A stretch of DNA of 64,000 bases from Anastatus disparis (GCA_017163975.1 JAFFSR010000227.1:5756501-5820500); one strand, 5' to 3'; shown: positions 46,814-60,202, counted from the stretch's first letter. Notes: generated from the sequence alone by a model not told the origin. Numbers and translations: made by a program.

Positions 46814-47006
46814 GAGGTCGTCAGTTGCTCAGTCGGTAGAGCGATGGATTCATATTCTCGAGGTCTCGAGTTCGAATCCAGCTCTCGGCCGATTTATACA
46901 AGCACCACTGTCCGTTATATGTGCTTTGTTTACAGACACATTGAGAAACCTCCGTCGCTAATTAGCATCGCAATGATAGCATAAGTACAACGACGTTAAA
47001 TAAAAT
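46814..47006 (+). repeat. tRNA-derived SINE, copy 3
   Basis: Full-length copy with A box (TTGCTCAGTCGGTAGAGCG), B box (GAGTTCGAATCCA), the body motifs CTCCGTCGCTAATTAGCATC and CAACGACGTTAAA, and an A/T-rich tail. Confidence 0.88.
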
Positions 47007-50000
47007 TTAAAAAAATTTTGTAAAATCATTTTAGTTATTTATTTTCATTCAATATATTTTGCCCGCGGTCAGTAGTACTTATTTTGGCCTCTTCATTTAA
47101 TTTACATTGTATTTTAAATAAATTATGTGAAGAAAAATAAGTGTATTTTTTTTTATAAAAAAAATAATTTTTTAAAGGTGAAATACAAAATTAATTTCTC
47201 ATACTTCAAGTTTAAACTTCATACAGTTGATTGGTAAAAACTTGAACCTAAGAAAATTGTTCTTTTTTAAAATTTTTTTTAGTAAGTTTAAAAAAAATAA
47301 TTAAAAGATCTAAAATAGTACTTTAAATTTTTTATAACTATTCGATGATTAATTCGAAAATTATTTTACTTTGGACAAATTTAAAAATGAAGGAAAAATC
47401 CGTATATCATATATTAATTTATAGACATAAAGCGAATAATATTGCAGCTTTCTGAAATACATTTAGTAAAAATTTATAAAAATAAATTAGTATATCTTAA
47501 TAAAAGTGTAAACACGCGTCAGATTATAAATTATCACTTTTTCATTCACCCAGAAAAAAATTCAATAAAATCTACGATTTGGTAACATACGGTTAAATTT
47601 AAAAAACTAAAATCTACAAATCAATTTCACACGTAAGTTTGCATTAGTCCGAGAAAATAAAACTCCATTTTCTTCCCGTGGCTATTTTTTCTTCTCTAAA
47701 TCCGTGAAAAGTATATGATTACTTAATAAATCTATGATAAGCTGTTCACACGAACTCGTTGCTTCTTGAATTTTTAGGAAAAAATAAGAAACTAATATTA
47801 TATGGTACTTATATCATAGACGTATACGACCACCCGTAAACATATGTTTTCTCAATATAAAGTATAAAGAAAGAAGGTCTAACCATACGCCCACTATACG
47901 TTGGCGGTGAAGTTAAAGAAAAGTAAACGTCGGCTCTTTTTGAAATGTATCTTAAAGAAAGATTGTTACAGGCCGATGAATAATGTGAAAAAACATCATC
48001 GCCTGGGTGGCTTTTGAGTGACGAACGAGCGAGATATAGGATTTTCGCACTTTTGAGCAATATTTCTTTATGAAAAAAAAGGAGTGGATAAAAAAGAGAT
48101 GAGGTCGAATAATTCAATATTGCGGAAATTTTATTTCATAGTATACAATGGTGATAAAAGTTCTTTTTTCTTGATTCATTTACAATTGGTACTTTTAAGT
48201 ACGAATTTCCTGGGGGTTAAATTTAATATTTTTTTTATGATTTGTTTTTAAATTTAAGTGCTTATACCAATATCTAAATAATATTTGTACTTTTACTTCC
48301 GGTTGCAACGGGGATCACATAAGTTTTCGAATAAGTATATATAAGATAAAAATTAAAGAAATTTTTCAAACACTTCTTAAATGTTTTTTAATTTATATTC
48401 AAATCAATCAATTTTTACTAAAAAAATTAATAATAATTAAAGAATTTAATACAAATTATTACAAAAATACTACTGATTTGAGATTAATTGTTTTAATCAA
48501 TAAAGAATCATGTCTTTATTTATTATTTTTAATTTTTTAATAGTTTTTTTACTTAAATTATGCAAACTTTAATAAAGTTCAAAATATAATACGCAGTAAA
48601 GTTTCAAACATAAATAAGAAAATGTTGTCTACAGAATATAAGTAAATAATAAAACCAACTTTATGATCACCAAAAAAACCAAACATTCGTAAATTTATCG
48701 GTATTCTATGCCTATTAAAAAAATTTATCTTACGGAAGTAACAGGAAACTCACTATAAATCGATCATAACAAGCATCGTAAATCGAAGAATTTTTTTATT
48801 ACAGTTTCATTCACAACCGGATATTTGTTTGTTTTTTTTCATCATACTTACACCTATGGCTATACGTATACTTCGAGCTCGAACTATCGAAAAAGAAAAA
48901 TCACCCCTTATTGACTCATTAACCGCTTGTTTCTCCCCTCTCGTGGGCTACTGAAAATTAGTAGGAAAAAAAAGAACGTAAGAGAGAAGACGGCTGCAAA
49001 ACCATTTTTCGATTATAACCAGGGTGAAAAATCTTTGTGTATATAAGAATCCGTGACCGATTGATTATGCGCGCTAAAAGTGCGGCATGTTTTCAAGAGA
49101 CAGACCACCAATATTGTAATTTCAAGGTATTTAAACGGCACTTTTAACGTGATTTTTCGACATTTTTCCTAGAGGACCAATACGTCAAGCACGATTTGAT
49201 GTAAATATCACTCGTGAGAAAAAAATTTTAAGGGTAAATTTTATATACTTCGTAGATGTATACATAAAAACAAAATTGAGCAAGACATTTATTTCCTATA
49301 TAGCTATTTCCTTGTTTTTATACTTGATTTGAAGAATGATTGCTTTGTTAGTAATAGAGTTTTTATTTTACGGTTAATATATCAGTATTATAAAAATATT
49401 GATCGATTACGCTATAATTTTAAATAACCCAGAAAAAGTCATTTTGTTTATGAATACACTAAAGATAGTTTTTTTATATTATATAATGAAAAAAAAATTT
49501 GCTAAAACCGAATAAACGGATACTTAAATAGTCCTAAACAAATATTTATTTTAATCAAATAAATATTTAATTAGAACTTATTAAGTATAAGTTTATTATA
49601 ATTCAATAATTTTTTTTCCGTGATTTATATTATATTTTTTTATATAATTAAATTTTGAAGATATTAAATACAATGATTTTAAAGGATAACTATTAATTTC
49701 TCCTTCAATTATTTACAGATTTTTAGTATATGTACAAAAATTATATTTACAAGATTTAATTAATTTTATAGTTACTCAAAAAATATTTAACTACAATACT
49801 TTCTTATTTTAATTTCCATAGTTTTGATTGTTATGCGATCGAAAACACTTTACAATCATCGATTTATTAAAAAGTTAATTTAATAAATAAAACGAAGTTT
49901 TTATTTCTTTCCTGCAACTAAAAATAATTTTTATTTCAGTTAAAAAATTTATTTAAATTCTTTGACAATTCAAGAGTCAAAATAAATAACAAATTTATTA

Positions 50001-50083
50001 AGAAATTCAAATAAATTGAATTTAGATTTTCAAAATCAAAACCAATCATCCTTCGGATTATTCTGTTTTTAACAAATTCTATC
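47007..50083. other. Intergenic A+T-rich sequence
   Basis: No gene or repeat recognised. Less A+T-rich blocks occur at about 47.7-48.1 and 48.8-49.2 kb. Reading frames here lack any domain or splice support. Confidence 0.35.
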
Positions 50084-50280
50084 AAGTTTTTCAGTGGCTT
50101 AGTCGGTAGAGTAATGGATTCATAACCCGAGGGTCCCGGGTTCAAGTCTTACTCTCAGCTAATTTATGTAAGCACCGCTGTACACTACAAGTGCTTTGAT
50201 CACAAACACATTGAAAACCTCCGTTGCCAATAAGCATCAAAATGATAGCACAAATGCAGCGACATTAAAAAAATTAAAAA
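50084..50280 (+). repeat. tRNA-derived SINE, copy 4
   Basis: A box TGGCTTAGTCGGTAGAG, loop ATTCATAACCC, B box GGGTTCAAGTC (diverged), then the shared body (AAGCACCGCTGTACACTA, CTCCGTTGCCAATAAGCATC, CAGCGACATTAAA). More diverged than copies 1, 3 and 5. Confidence 0.85.
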
Positions 50281-52749
50281 CAAATTCATGATTATATCTT
50301 CATTTCATATATTTTTTTAATATATTTATTTTTACTATATTTTCTATAATTTTTTTATTAGATAAAAAAATGTATCATTCCCAAAAGAAAAAAAAACTTT
50401 CACACACTATATATTCTCTTCAATTAAGTGTACCATTAAAATGAGCCAACCTCTAATATCCTATTTGATCTTATTTAAGTTTAATCGAGCAAAATATTAT
50501 TACTTACTTGATAAGTACTATTAAGATACTTGTTGCTACCCTAAAAGTATCAATTCTATATATATATGTATAATGTTAAGTGTAAAAAGGCGTGCGCAAG
50601 GCGGTGGTTTCTCGTTTTTAGCTTATACAAGAAAACGTGCTAACGCCACGTGTCCGGCACGTGACTTCTTACGAATATAAAATACTCTGACATTATAATA
50701 CCTTATAACACGTTTCAACGCCTCTGGTTCAATACAAAAACCGCACAAAGATCATCATCATCGTCGTTCGGTCATCCCCAAAGTCTCATCTCTTTGGTCT
50801 TTGGATCTATTCTTACAAAATAGTGCTGTGATAATAGAAGAAGATAGGAAAAAAAAAGAAGAAGAATAACAATGATAAAATAATAATGACATTATTGAAA
50901 GAATAAAAAGGAAGATACAGTCTGGCATCAGCGCGTGGCGCTTTGAGTGCATGGATAATACTCCAGCTCACGAATCCATAATGATTTTTGCGTGTAGTCA
51001 TAATATTCTTTTTCCTTTCTTTTTCTAATTTTATTTTTCTTTTCTCTTTCTTTTTTTTTTTACTCTTACGGCTGGTGATTTATTTATCGGTTCTACGAAG
51101 TTTTCTCGATTGTCTAGCGCATAACGTAACAGCTGCGCCTGCAGCACGAGCAGAGAGAGAGTGTGACTTGAAAAAAGATAAAGAGTATCTTACGATTATG
51201 AGGTATAATATTTTTTTGATACATCCAAATGTTGCATTATCGGCACGCGTGTCGTGTTATTGTAATCGCGCTCGGGAGACATATTGTCGTTTTAAGGATA
51301 TATATTACAAACACATACGCACGATTGTTTAAAATTTACACGTGAAAGAGGACGGTTATTATATAGTTACTTTAAAAAAAGGAAGAAAGTATGGTCGAAA
51401 ATTTTTGGTTTGTCCTTTATATGTGTAATTTTTGTTGCCAAGCGAAAATGTATTGATAAATTGGGGCAAAATTATGGGTTTTTATTTTTATTAATTAAAA
51501 GTTTTATATTTTAGATAAAGATTTGAAAAATAAGGATCATTTCACATTGAATTAGAAACATTTTCTTACGATAAAATATAGTATGTATATTTAACTAATA
51601 ATTAATCATCCAAAAATCTATTGTTTAATTAATAATAAATTATATTGAGATAATTAAAAAATTTTCCAAAGTTTTTGATAATGAAGATTGAACTTTTGGA
51701 TCTCGATCATATATCGTTCTTTGAAAGAAAAATTGAAATGATCGCATAAACAGTCAAAAAATTAAATAAATAATCTTGTGAATCTGCTTATTCACTAACT
51801 TGTAATCTGTATAAATTTGACATAAAATTTGATATAATATTCAAAATTATGCAACGATGTCATTAGCACAGCCATTAACAGCAATCAGTCTTGCTTACAG
51901 GCACGTGTGCTCGTCGCAAAATAAAAATCCAGCTTCCCACAGCTAATTATCTATAAATGATATTCGAAAAAAATCCAAATTCATCAACTAATAAATCAAG
52001 CACTAATTTTCAAACATAAACTTCTCACTTCATCTCGCGCCCTTATAAATACACGGCAAATTGGCGTACCGCAACTCCTTACGGCCACGCGTCTCTTACA
52101 TTCGAAATCATCCATCCGAACAAATACAATTCGACGCATATATCTATATCCTTACTCTTTTTTTTTTTTCTTTAACAACACAACGCTGTATGTATGTATT
52201 TAAGATTGCGCATACATATCCCCAAGACACGTGGCATGCAAGTGAAATGCTTTCGCAGTATTACTGACTGAGTTGTCCGTGGCACGTGCAAGGGCGTTCA
52301 TACGCTGTATGGTGTGACGTACTTGCAAAAAAAGAGCTGGTAATTGAGATATCATAGTAGCATTTAATTCTTAAACGACGCTCGGCACGTGCCGCGTATT
52401 AAGATGGATAGATCTTCGTGGATGATGGGTTTGTGTTTTTCGTGGCTAGTTTTGTTTGTTTGCCGGCTAAAGTGCTGGAAGTGTTAGCGTTGAGTAGCTC
52501 TTTTATTTTCTTGCTTTTGGCTTTTGTTAATGATGAGTGTGTGGATGGAGGTTTTTTTTAAATGATTGTTATTGGTGGTAAATCGGATTAATGGTGTGAC
52601 CGTAATGATGAGAATTTATGGGTTATTAAGGGTTTGACAAAGCTTTTCTTATTTTTCATATATTTTAATGCTTGATCATTATTAAATTTATTCAGATTTT
52701 ATAGTTTGGAATACAATAACCCTAAAAGTATCAATGCTAAATAATATAC
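50281..52749. other. Intergenic sequence
   Basis: No gene recognised. Two less A+T-rich islands (50.6-51.3 kb and 51.9-52.5 kb). The second contains several CACGTG-type cores (ACACGTGGCATG, GGCACGTGC, GGCACGTGCC between 52,226 and 52,393) but no promoter pair I could support. Confidence 0.35.
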
Positions 52750-53340
52750 TGTGACCTCACTTATATTATATTTTTAATATAAAGAATTAAAAAAGAATTT
52801 GAGAGAGAATAAGTGAGAAAAAAGAATAAAATAAAAGATAATTACCGATAAACTTATTCTCTCTTTAATTCGAATCATCACGTTAAAAGTCTATCTCTAT
52901 CTTGTGCGTCGGCGCGACGTAGCAATTAGAAAGTATATCAGCGCGCGAGATGGATATTAATAAGAATGTATGTACGCGCTTAGATGTGCGCCGATCCACG
53001 CCTATAAAGTGACGTACGCTAGCACACATCTAAGCGCACCTGTAATAGTATAATGTAAGATATGTAAATGTATCCCTTCTACTTAGTAGTAGGAGAGGAT
53101 TGCGGCCGTGGCGGCTTGATCGACGCTTAAGCAGATCGAAGCCGAATCTTTGTACGGCACTCTTTGGCCAGCTCACTTCTAATAAAGTTTAACTAAAAAT
53201 TAATAAGTTGTAATGTAAGGTAATTATTTCTGATTATTCTGCAGGTCCGCGAGGAGCTGGATAACCACCAGCTCCGTACCGGTAGCAGTTATAACAGAAT
53301 AAATACTCTTATTAAAATCAAAGTTTTATTGTAGTAAAAT
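52750..53340. repeat. G+C-richer block, possible solo LTR or other retroelement remnant
   Basis: This block is distinctly less A+T-rich than its surroundings. It contains three inverted repeats: GAGAGAATAAG (about 52,802) with CTTATTCTCTC (about 52,853); GCGCTTAGATGTG (about 52,977) with CACACATCTAAGCGC; and GGAGCTGG with CCAGCTCC (53,254-53,276). CTATAAAG (about 53,002) followed by AATAAAG (about 53,181) resembles LTR transcription signals. A possible TG...CA boundary pair is 53,041-53,296, but no target duplication matches. No protein frame. Class tentative. Confidence 0.35.
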
Positions 53341-53795
53341 AATTTAATTATACATTCATTTCTATTTCTTTTGTGTATGTGTTAAAGTGTTTCCATACTA
53401 ATAATATTATTTATTTGAAATTGTTTATGAATAGAATAATGATTAACTTGATTAATCTAAGTTTATTTGATTGAAATTATGAAAAGGCTCTTTATAAGAC
53501 TATAAGTCTTGGAGTTTTCTGGCTTATAAGAGGCATCAGTTGTTAGTATGTTTATACATATTAACAAATAACAAACAAGCAAAGAGACCCCGGACTATAG
53601 TTGCAGCATGACGTCTGCGCTAAGAACGGGTCTAGCTTAAAGTAACCTTTATTCCTCATCCTTTTCCTTATCTATGAGCACTTTGTGCTATCATTTTCAG
53701 ATTTAGGAGAGTGAGAGGTTACAATACATATAACTTGAAAAATTTAATATTATTATACATAATAAAAATTTGTTGAAATTTTAATACATAAAAGT

Positions 53796-54110
53796 GTTTT
53801 AGGTGAGACATAAATTTTATTATTACAATTTACAAATCATTTTTGTATAGATTTTAAAATAAAAATTTCAACACTAAAATTTATGAATAATACATGATGT
53901 CAAAAAATAAAATGTGTAATTCTAAGAGTATGTGCAATATGATAACTTGAATAACAAAATGCATATTTTGCATGTAAGTTTGACGAAAATTTTTTGCTGT
54001 AAAAGTACGCATAAATTTTAGTTCACAAAAAAATCCATGTAAATTTTACGTACTCACGCGTTTTCATACAATTTTAACACAAAAAATTTTCAACGAGCAA
54101 AAATATTGAC
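53796..54110 (+). repeat. Dispersed A+T-rich repeat, copy A (SINE-free)
   Basis: Shares GTGTTTTAGGTGAGA, ATAGATTTTAAAATAAAA-like and CATATTTTGCATGTAxxTTTGACGAAAATTTT blocks, in the same order, with 56,880-57,370. The right half folds back on itself (AAAAGTACG...TAAA / TTTACGTACT), suggesting a MITE. Non-coding. Confidence 0.6.
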
Positions 54111-54828
54111 GAATCAAACAAAATTTTTTATACAAAAACTTTTTGCAACTACTTTGCCCTATATCATATCATTATTGTTATAACAATCAATCATTAAGAT
54201 TATTTGCAAAGGATTCAAGTGCGAAACCAAATAGCAAATATTAGATCATTGTACGGTCTCATTCAAAGAATGAAAAAAGAAATTGCCTCGAGTCATTACA
54301 GAAACGGATGATCCAAGCTCCAGAATAAATGTTTGCACCACGTGATTCGCTTAAGGCTATTCTTACGGGCTCGCTATTGGATTATGTATTCAGTATCAGT
54401 ATTATTCAGTTCGTTCTACCTTACGACTGATTAAATTTTATTTGATAACATTTCGAACTGGTATATTATATATTGACATGAACAAATTTAATTATTCAAA
54501 GCAAAAAAAAAAAAACTATTGTAACTTATGAGTCATCCGGTTAGTTTGGCGGTGCGTAATTAATTTCATAGGAATATAAATGAAAAGATTTATTTTTGCT
54601 GTTCGGTCCAGTGAAGTCTGAAATAATACATATAGATTCAATAACTAAAAATCACGTACATAATAATGACTAAATTAAGTTATCATCGGATTGTTTTAAT
54701 AAACTTTTAAGAGTAAGTCGTATTTTCTATTTTTGTCTTATCAAGTTTTTTACTTTTCTTGTTTAAAAGCTTCGAATTACAACAAAAAACAAAGAAACTT
54801 ATGCTCTAGATATAATAAGCATATAAGT

Positions 54829-54981
54829 AAATTTTTAATTGACAACAAAAAAATTTAGTTTTGAAGAAAATATAAAATTACAAAATAGTTGTTCGTCTCT
54901 TGCTATTAAATTTTTGCAATTGCAAATTTTCTTCAAAACTAAGCGCCAAAATTTTAAATTATCAATTAAAAAGTTCATATA
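54829..54981. repeat. Foldback element, about 150 bp
   Basis: Arms of about 50 bp are inverted: TTTTTAATTGACAAC... and GTTTTGAAGAAAAT on the left against ATTTTCTTCAAAAC and ATCAATTAAAAA on the right, around a loop of ~50 bp. No coding frame. Confidence 0.6.
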
Positions 54982-56879
54982 AAAGAAGAAAGCAATAAAA
55001 TGAATTACATTATTAATAATGATGTATTTTTCTTAATAAATTATTATCATGTTTAATATTAATACTAATACATTATTCTAATAAAGCAGCATTTATGTAG
55101 TTATCAGTAACAACAGCGCCAGAAATAGGTTCATAAACAAATTATAACGGTCAAAGGTACGAGTGCAATTTATAAATATTGTTCTATCTTTTTTTTAAAT
55201 ATTTATCGAGCAGCACAAGTATATCTTCGTTTCAAAAATTTTTTTTTTTCTTTCAAAAAAGAAAATAAAAATGTTTAAACATATCAAGGAGGCGACGTAA
55301 TCAATTCAATATCATATTTCTTGAATTTTGATTTAAGAACACTCAATAAGAACACTTGACGCACATTAGTTTATGAGATATTGTTATTTTTCTTCTTTCT
55401 CTTTTTTTTCATTTAACAAACTTTTAGGCTCAATTTAACATTCATTAATCACGTGATTTCAGTCAATCAATAACTTAACGAATAAATCTCTGTTCATAAC
55501 TTTTTAAAAAGTGGCTAACTTAATCTCTTTATTAAAAAATATTTAAAATAAAAGCAAACTTTACCAATCGCTCCTAAAAACGCAATTTACAACCAGCAAA
55601 ATAACACCATCAAATAGATTTTAAAATCCCTCTTAAATAACAAAGCTGCCCATAAAACGCAGTCGACCACCTAAGAAACACATTACATACAGTTTCTTTT
55701 TTATTTATAATAGAAACCGAATAAGAATGAATAAAAAAAAAAGAGAGAGTTTGCTTGAAAGGTTTGCAATTGAGAGCACAGTGGGCAGTCGGCAATAATT
55801 TCTTCAATGCAAATGACTTGGAGCTTTTTCAATCAAGGGTAAAGCTACATCTTTATACGAGCTCTTTCGCTTCAGTTGACGATTATCAACCCGTACATTA
55901 TACATGTATATACGTATGCGTGTATGTATGGATTTATAAAGTAGCCTTTAGATTTAAAATGCGCACGTAGATGTGTGTATACTTTTTGAAAAATCAATTT
56001 ACGAAGTAATGAAAAAATTCTTATTCTTTTTCTTTTGAATGTATGAGTTTTACGTGTATCAATGATTTCTCTATTGATGAAGAGTAAGTTACAGAGCTTA
56101 AAAGTAAGTATACGCATTTAAAACTAAAATCGATGGATTTTATTCAAATTATCTCTAAACTGGAATACTCAAATTTCATCTTTCTATTGTCAAAACATAA
56201 AATACAATGTGTGTATATGTATAAACTTAAACCTACAGTACGTAGACATAGTGAACAAACCAACCCTAAACAACTGTATATCCGTAGACGATAATTCTCA
56301 TCTGCTCTTAAGCCTCTCCCGATCCAGATAACGAAGCATTCGAGAGTAAAGGAGAGAAGAGATGAACGCGCAGAGAAATCGAAATCACAAATTTGTATCG
56401 GCGAACCAAATATCCCCTTTGAACATATATAAAGTCCCCGATTCTTCTCTATTCTTTTTTTTTTCTCCTTTTTTTTTTCTTACCGATGAGGGAAGCCACA
56501 CCAACGTATTGCACGTACTGTATATTGTATAAAGAATTAATGTATTCTTGTATGAATCTTTACTTTGTTGTAAAGTGGGCTTTTTAGAGAGAGAGAGAGA
56601 GAGAGAAAAATAGAGAGATAAGAGCCTAAGGGTATTGAATTATTTATCCAGTAAAACGCGGATAGCCGGTGCGTTAAGTAATCTGATTCAAATATGCAGT
56701 GCATGTAGCATTGTGCATTTTGAGCTCTTTGAAATATTGCTGTCTATTTTGTAGGATATATCTTTTTGTAATGGGTTTTTAACAATAACGTATTATAATG
56801 TCAGTTAATCCTGTAAATAAAAACTTGTATATGAAGCTATTTTAAAAGAATAAGCATATTTGTTGCAATAATATACGAA
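54982..56879. other. Intergenic sequence
   Basis: No gene recognised. A less A+T-rich island at 56.3-56.7 kb contains a GA microsatellite (56,587-56,606). Confidence 0.35.
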
Positions 56880-57370
56880 AGTGTTTTAGGTGAGAAACAA
56901 ATCTTTTTTTTTTTTTTTTGTTAAAATTTATAAGTAATTTTTATCTAGATTTTAAATAAAATATCTATGAGGTCCCAGTGGCTCTATCGATAGAGCAATG
57001 GATTCATAAACTCGAGGACTCGAGTTCGAATCCCGCTCTCGGCCGTTTGATACAAGTATCACTGTACACGATAGATATACTTTGTTCACAAACACACTAA
57101 AAACCTCCGTCGCTAATTAGCATCGTAATGATAGCTGAAATACAGCGACGTTAAAAAAAAATGAATAAAACCTTCAATATAATAATTGACGCGATTTACA
57201 CAATTTTTAATAATAAAATATATAATTCGAAGGTTATAAGATAGTTTGAATATCAAAGTACATATTTTGCATGTACATTTGACGAAAATTTTGTTTAAAA
57301 GTACGCAAAAATTTTAGATTGCACAGCTTTATGTTAATTTTACGTATTCATATATAAAATATGAAGAAAA
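56880..57370 (+). repeat. Dispersed A+T-rich repeat, copy B (contains a SINE)
   Basis: Homologous to 53,796-54,110 on both sides of an embedded SINE: left block GTGTTTTAGGTGAGAAACAA, right block CATATTTTGCATGTACATTT and AAAAGTACGC. Copy A thus shows the structure without the SINE. Confidence 0.6.
56969..57165 (+). repeat. tRNA-derived SINE, copy 5
   Basis: A box TGGCTCTATCGATAGAGC, loop ATTCATAAACTC, B box GAGTTCGAATCCC, the shared body (CTCCGTCGCTAATTAGCATC, CAGCGACGTTAAA) and an A-run tail. Nested in a dispersed repeat whose other copy lacks it. Confidence 0.88.
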
Positions 57371-60029
57371 AAATTTTGACAAATATACAATATTCTTTAC
57401 AATGTATAAATTAGGTTAAAAAATTTTGTAATGTAAGAAAAAGTGATATTTAATTGTATTTAATAGTATAATTATAGTAACATTAATAATCATCAATAAA
57501 TTAAGAGAATTATTTTTAACATTATTTCAAAAATAAATTCTATTAAAATTTAAATTATTGTTTTATTAAAATGTTTACCAACTCTTCATCCGTTACGAAC
57601 CATTTGTTAAGAATCGATAAACATTAACATATTCATCATTTTTAGTGATCAGTTTTTTTGTCAGAGAATAATTTGAATTTGATCTTATCAAAAGTTGATT
57701 TAAATTTTTAAGAATTTTCATGAAAGTACAATCAACGTCAAAATTGCAACTATTCATTACCCCTATCTAATTCTAAACCCCTTTCACTTAAAAAAAAAAA
57801 TATCCATTTGCCAAAAAAAAAGAATCAAAGGGTCAACCCATTGTCTCCACATCTAAATAGAGTCTAAATACAATAAGAACGCCCATATAAAGACGCTTCA
57901 ATGAAAAAAAAGGGTTGGAACAACACATATTTAAAAAAAATAGAGAAAAGAACTCCACGACATTAAAAAAAAAAGAAATCTCTTACGCAAGCCAGAGCGG
58001 TACATGCGTTTTAAAATTTGGTCATGGCTCGCGACAACGATTAGATTATCGGTACACCATATACACAGTCCATATACAGAAAAAAAGCAGGTGAGCTCAT
58101 TGAAGCGAGTAACGCCTTCTGACGTTGACGCCAAGCTAGTCTCTCCTATATGTATAAAGCAATACGAACGAAACTGTAAATATAAATCCAGACGCTTCGT
58201 CACAATAGCTTTACAGATCTTAATCTACTTGCATTAGTTCCTGCCTCGTATTATACACCAAAGGCCATTAACATTATGTTGGGTATACCGTTATCGCGCA
58301 CACGCGTCCGTGCGTTTATTTTCCTCTCTTTTTTTTTGTTGTTGTGCTTTGCTTTCTTTGATTGTTGCTCGCGTTGCTGGTCGGGATGCGGCACCTTTTT
58401 TTTCTGGGATAATAATGGGTTTGTTGGTGTTACTTAAAGTCAATCAAAGGAAGATATGCTTTTATTAGTTTTCCTGCATTTGTTTTACTTCATTTATGAA
58501 ATAATTACATATTTGTATTGCAATAAAAATAAATAATTATGATTGAAGTTATTGATTTGAGGTAATGCACTAGAGGATATGATTTACACATTGCATATCG
58601 ATATTGCAGTTTCCCAGATTTTTCATCTATAATTTAAAAATTTTTTTAAGTGTCTCTATGTCATAAAAATTTTATTAAATTTGGATTAAGAATTAAAAAC
58701 TATGACGTCGTTATTTTACATCCCCTTAATATGCAATATTTTAGATCAATTTGAAATATATTTTTAAACTATTTTACATGAATTTAAATTTCATCGAGAA
58801 TTTCATCAAATTTACTATTATTAAAAGATTTTTATTATATATTTTGTGTACAATATTAACCAATAATCTAACCACGATTTTTATTACTTTCCATACAAAG
58901 TGTTTCAGCAAATACTCCTGAAGCATAGAAATTCAACAATAGCCATCAACAAGTTCACTAACCCATAAATCCATCCTCATACCAAATTAAAAGATCACCC
59001 ATAGAGCCCGAACTTTTCTAATAATCTCCAATTTCAAAACTAATTCACCGACCTTTAATAGATATTCTCCTTTATTTTTTTTTTCTTTACATTCTAAATG
59101 CATATATATTAATTGCCTCAAGCACGTATATCTCCTCGTAGCCGAAATTTCCTTTAATTTCCTTCCTTGATTTTAATAACCTTCCATCCCTTTCTACGAG
59201 CTTTATGAGTTCTTATGCGCTTGCCAATTGTACATATAGATTCTATATAATACACATAAACTCCACGGGGGGTGTTATACACGCACATACAGATATAGAA
59301 GGATATACATTAATTTTCATCGTCGAGAACCAATTCGCGTACTCTCTCTCTTTCTCCACTAAGAAAAAGCCCTCCTTTTTTCAACGCCCCACTATGTACG
59401 AATCTCTCGCTCTCTTTTTCTTCTCCCTCCACATGTAATAATGCCTCGGTAAAACATATATATGTGTAAGGGAAGAAACTAGGCATCTTTTTTTTTCTAC
59501 TCTCTCTCTCCTTCTCTCTTTCTAATTTTCTATGTTCCATCTCTCGAGGGAATGTCCGACGTATTGCGTTTCAAGTTCCTTTCGTGACCCTCACTTCAGA
59601 GACCGATCATTATCTCCTTTGAATTTCAGAGAGGAGAGAACAAGGCAAAAAAAAAGGAAGAGAGACGAAGATGAGTATATACGGGAAAACAAAAGGGAAA
59701 GAAAAGAGATAATAAAAAGGTTTGAATGCATATAACTTGTCGATCGGCGAAAGTGTCATATACCGACCAGTTCATAATGAAAGGTATGGTATACCTTTCC
59801 TTCCTTATCATAATTATTGTTTCCTTTTCCGAAGATAGACTTTTTTATCCGTATCATATTTTGTAACGATAAAGATCGATATATCTGAAATCGTTTAGCT
59901 TTCTTTATTTTTTTTTCTTGTACTATTGTTTTTTATGGGACTGTCATAAAGGTGTCATCAGTAAAGAAAATAGATAAAACGAACGTCAAAGCAGATGCGA
60001 ATGGAGAGCTATCAACAGATTTTTTAGCT
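57371..60029. other. Intergenic sequence
   Basis: No gene recognised. Islands at 57.9-58.4 and 59.2-59.8 kb carry pyrimidine tracts (for example TCTCTCTCTCC near 59,501) and purine tracts; frames through them are artefacts. Confidence 0.35.
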
Positions 60030-60202
60030 ACACTGTTAAAAATTATGAAACTCGCTTCCGATACTATTATTGAAATTTCAATTTTTACTTTTAATTTTAT
60101 ACAATTTTATATTGAAATTACAATAAAATTGTTAATTTTAATGAAATGTTTGGAAGCTAGTTTCATATTTTACATTAAATTTAATATAATGTTTAACAGT
60201 GT
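60030..60202. repeat. Foldback element, about 173 bp
   Basis: Terminal inverted repeat ACACTGTTAAA (60,030-60,040) and TTTAACAGTGT (60,192-60,202). Inner arms also pair: ATGAAACTCGCTTCC with GGAAGCTAGTTTCAT, and ATTGAAATT blocks. A plus-strand frame crosses it but has no independent support. Confidence 0.6.
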
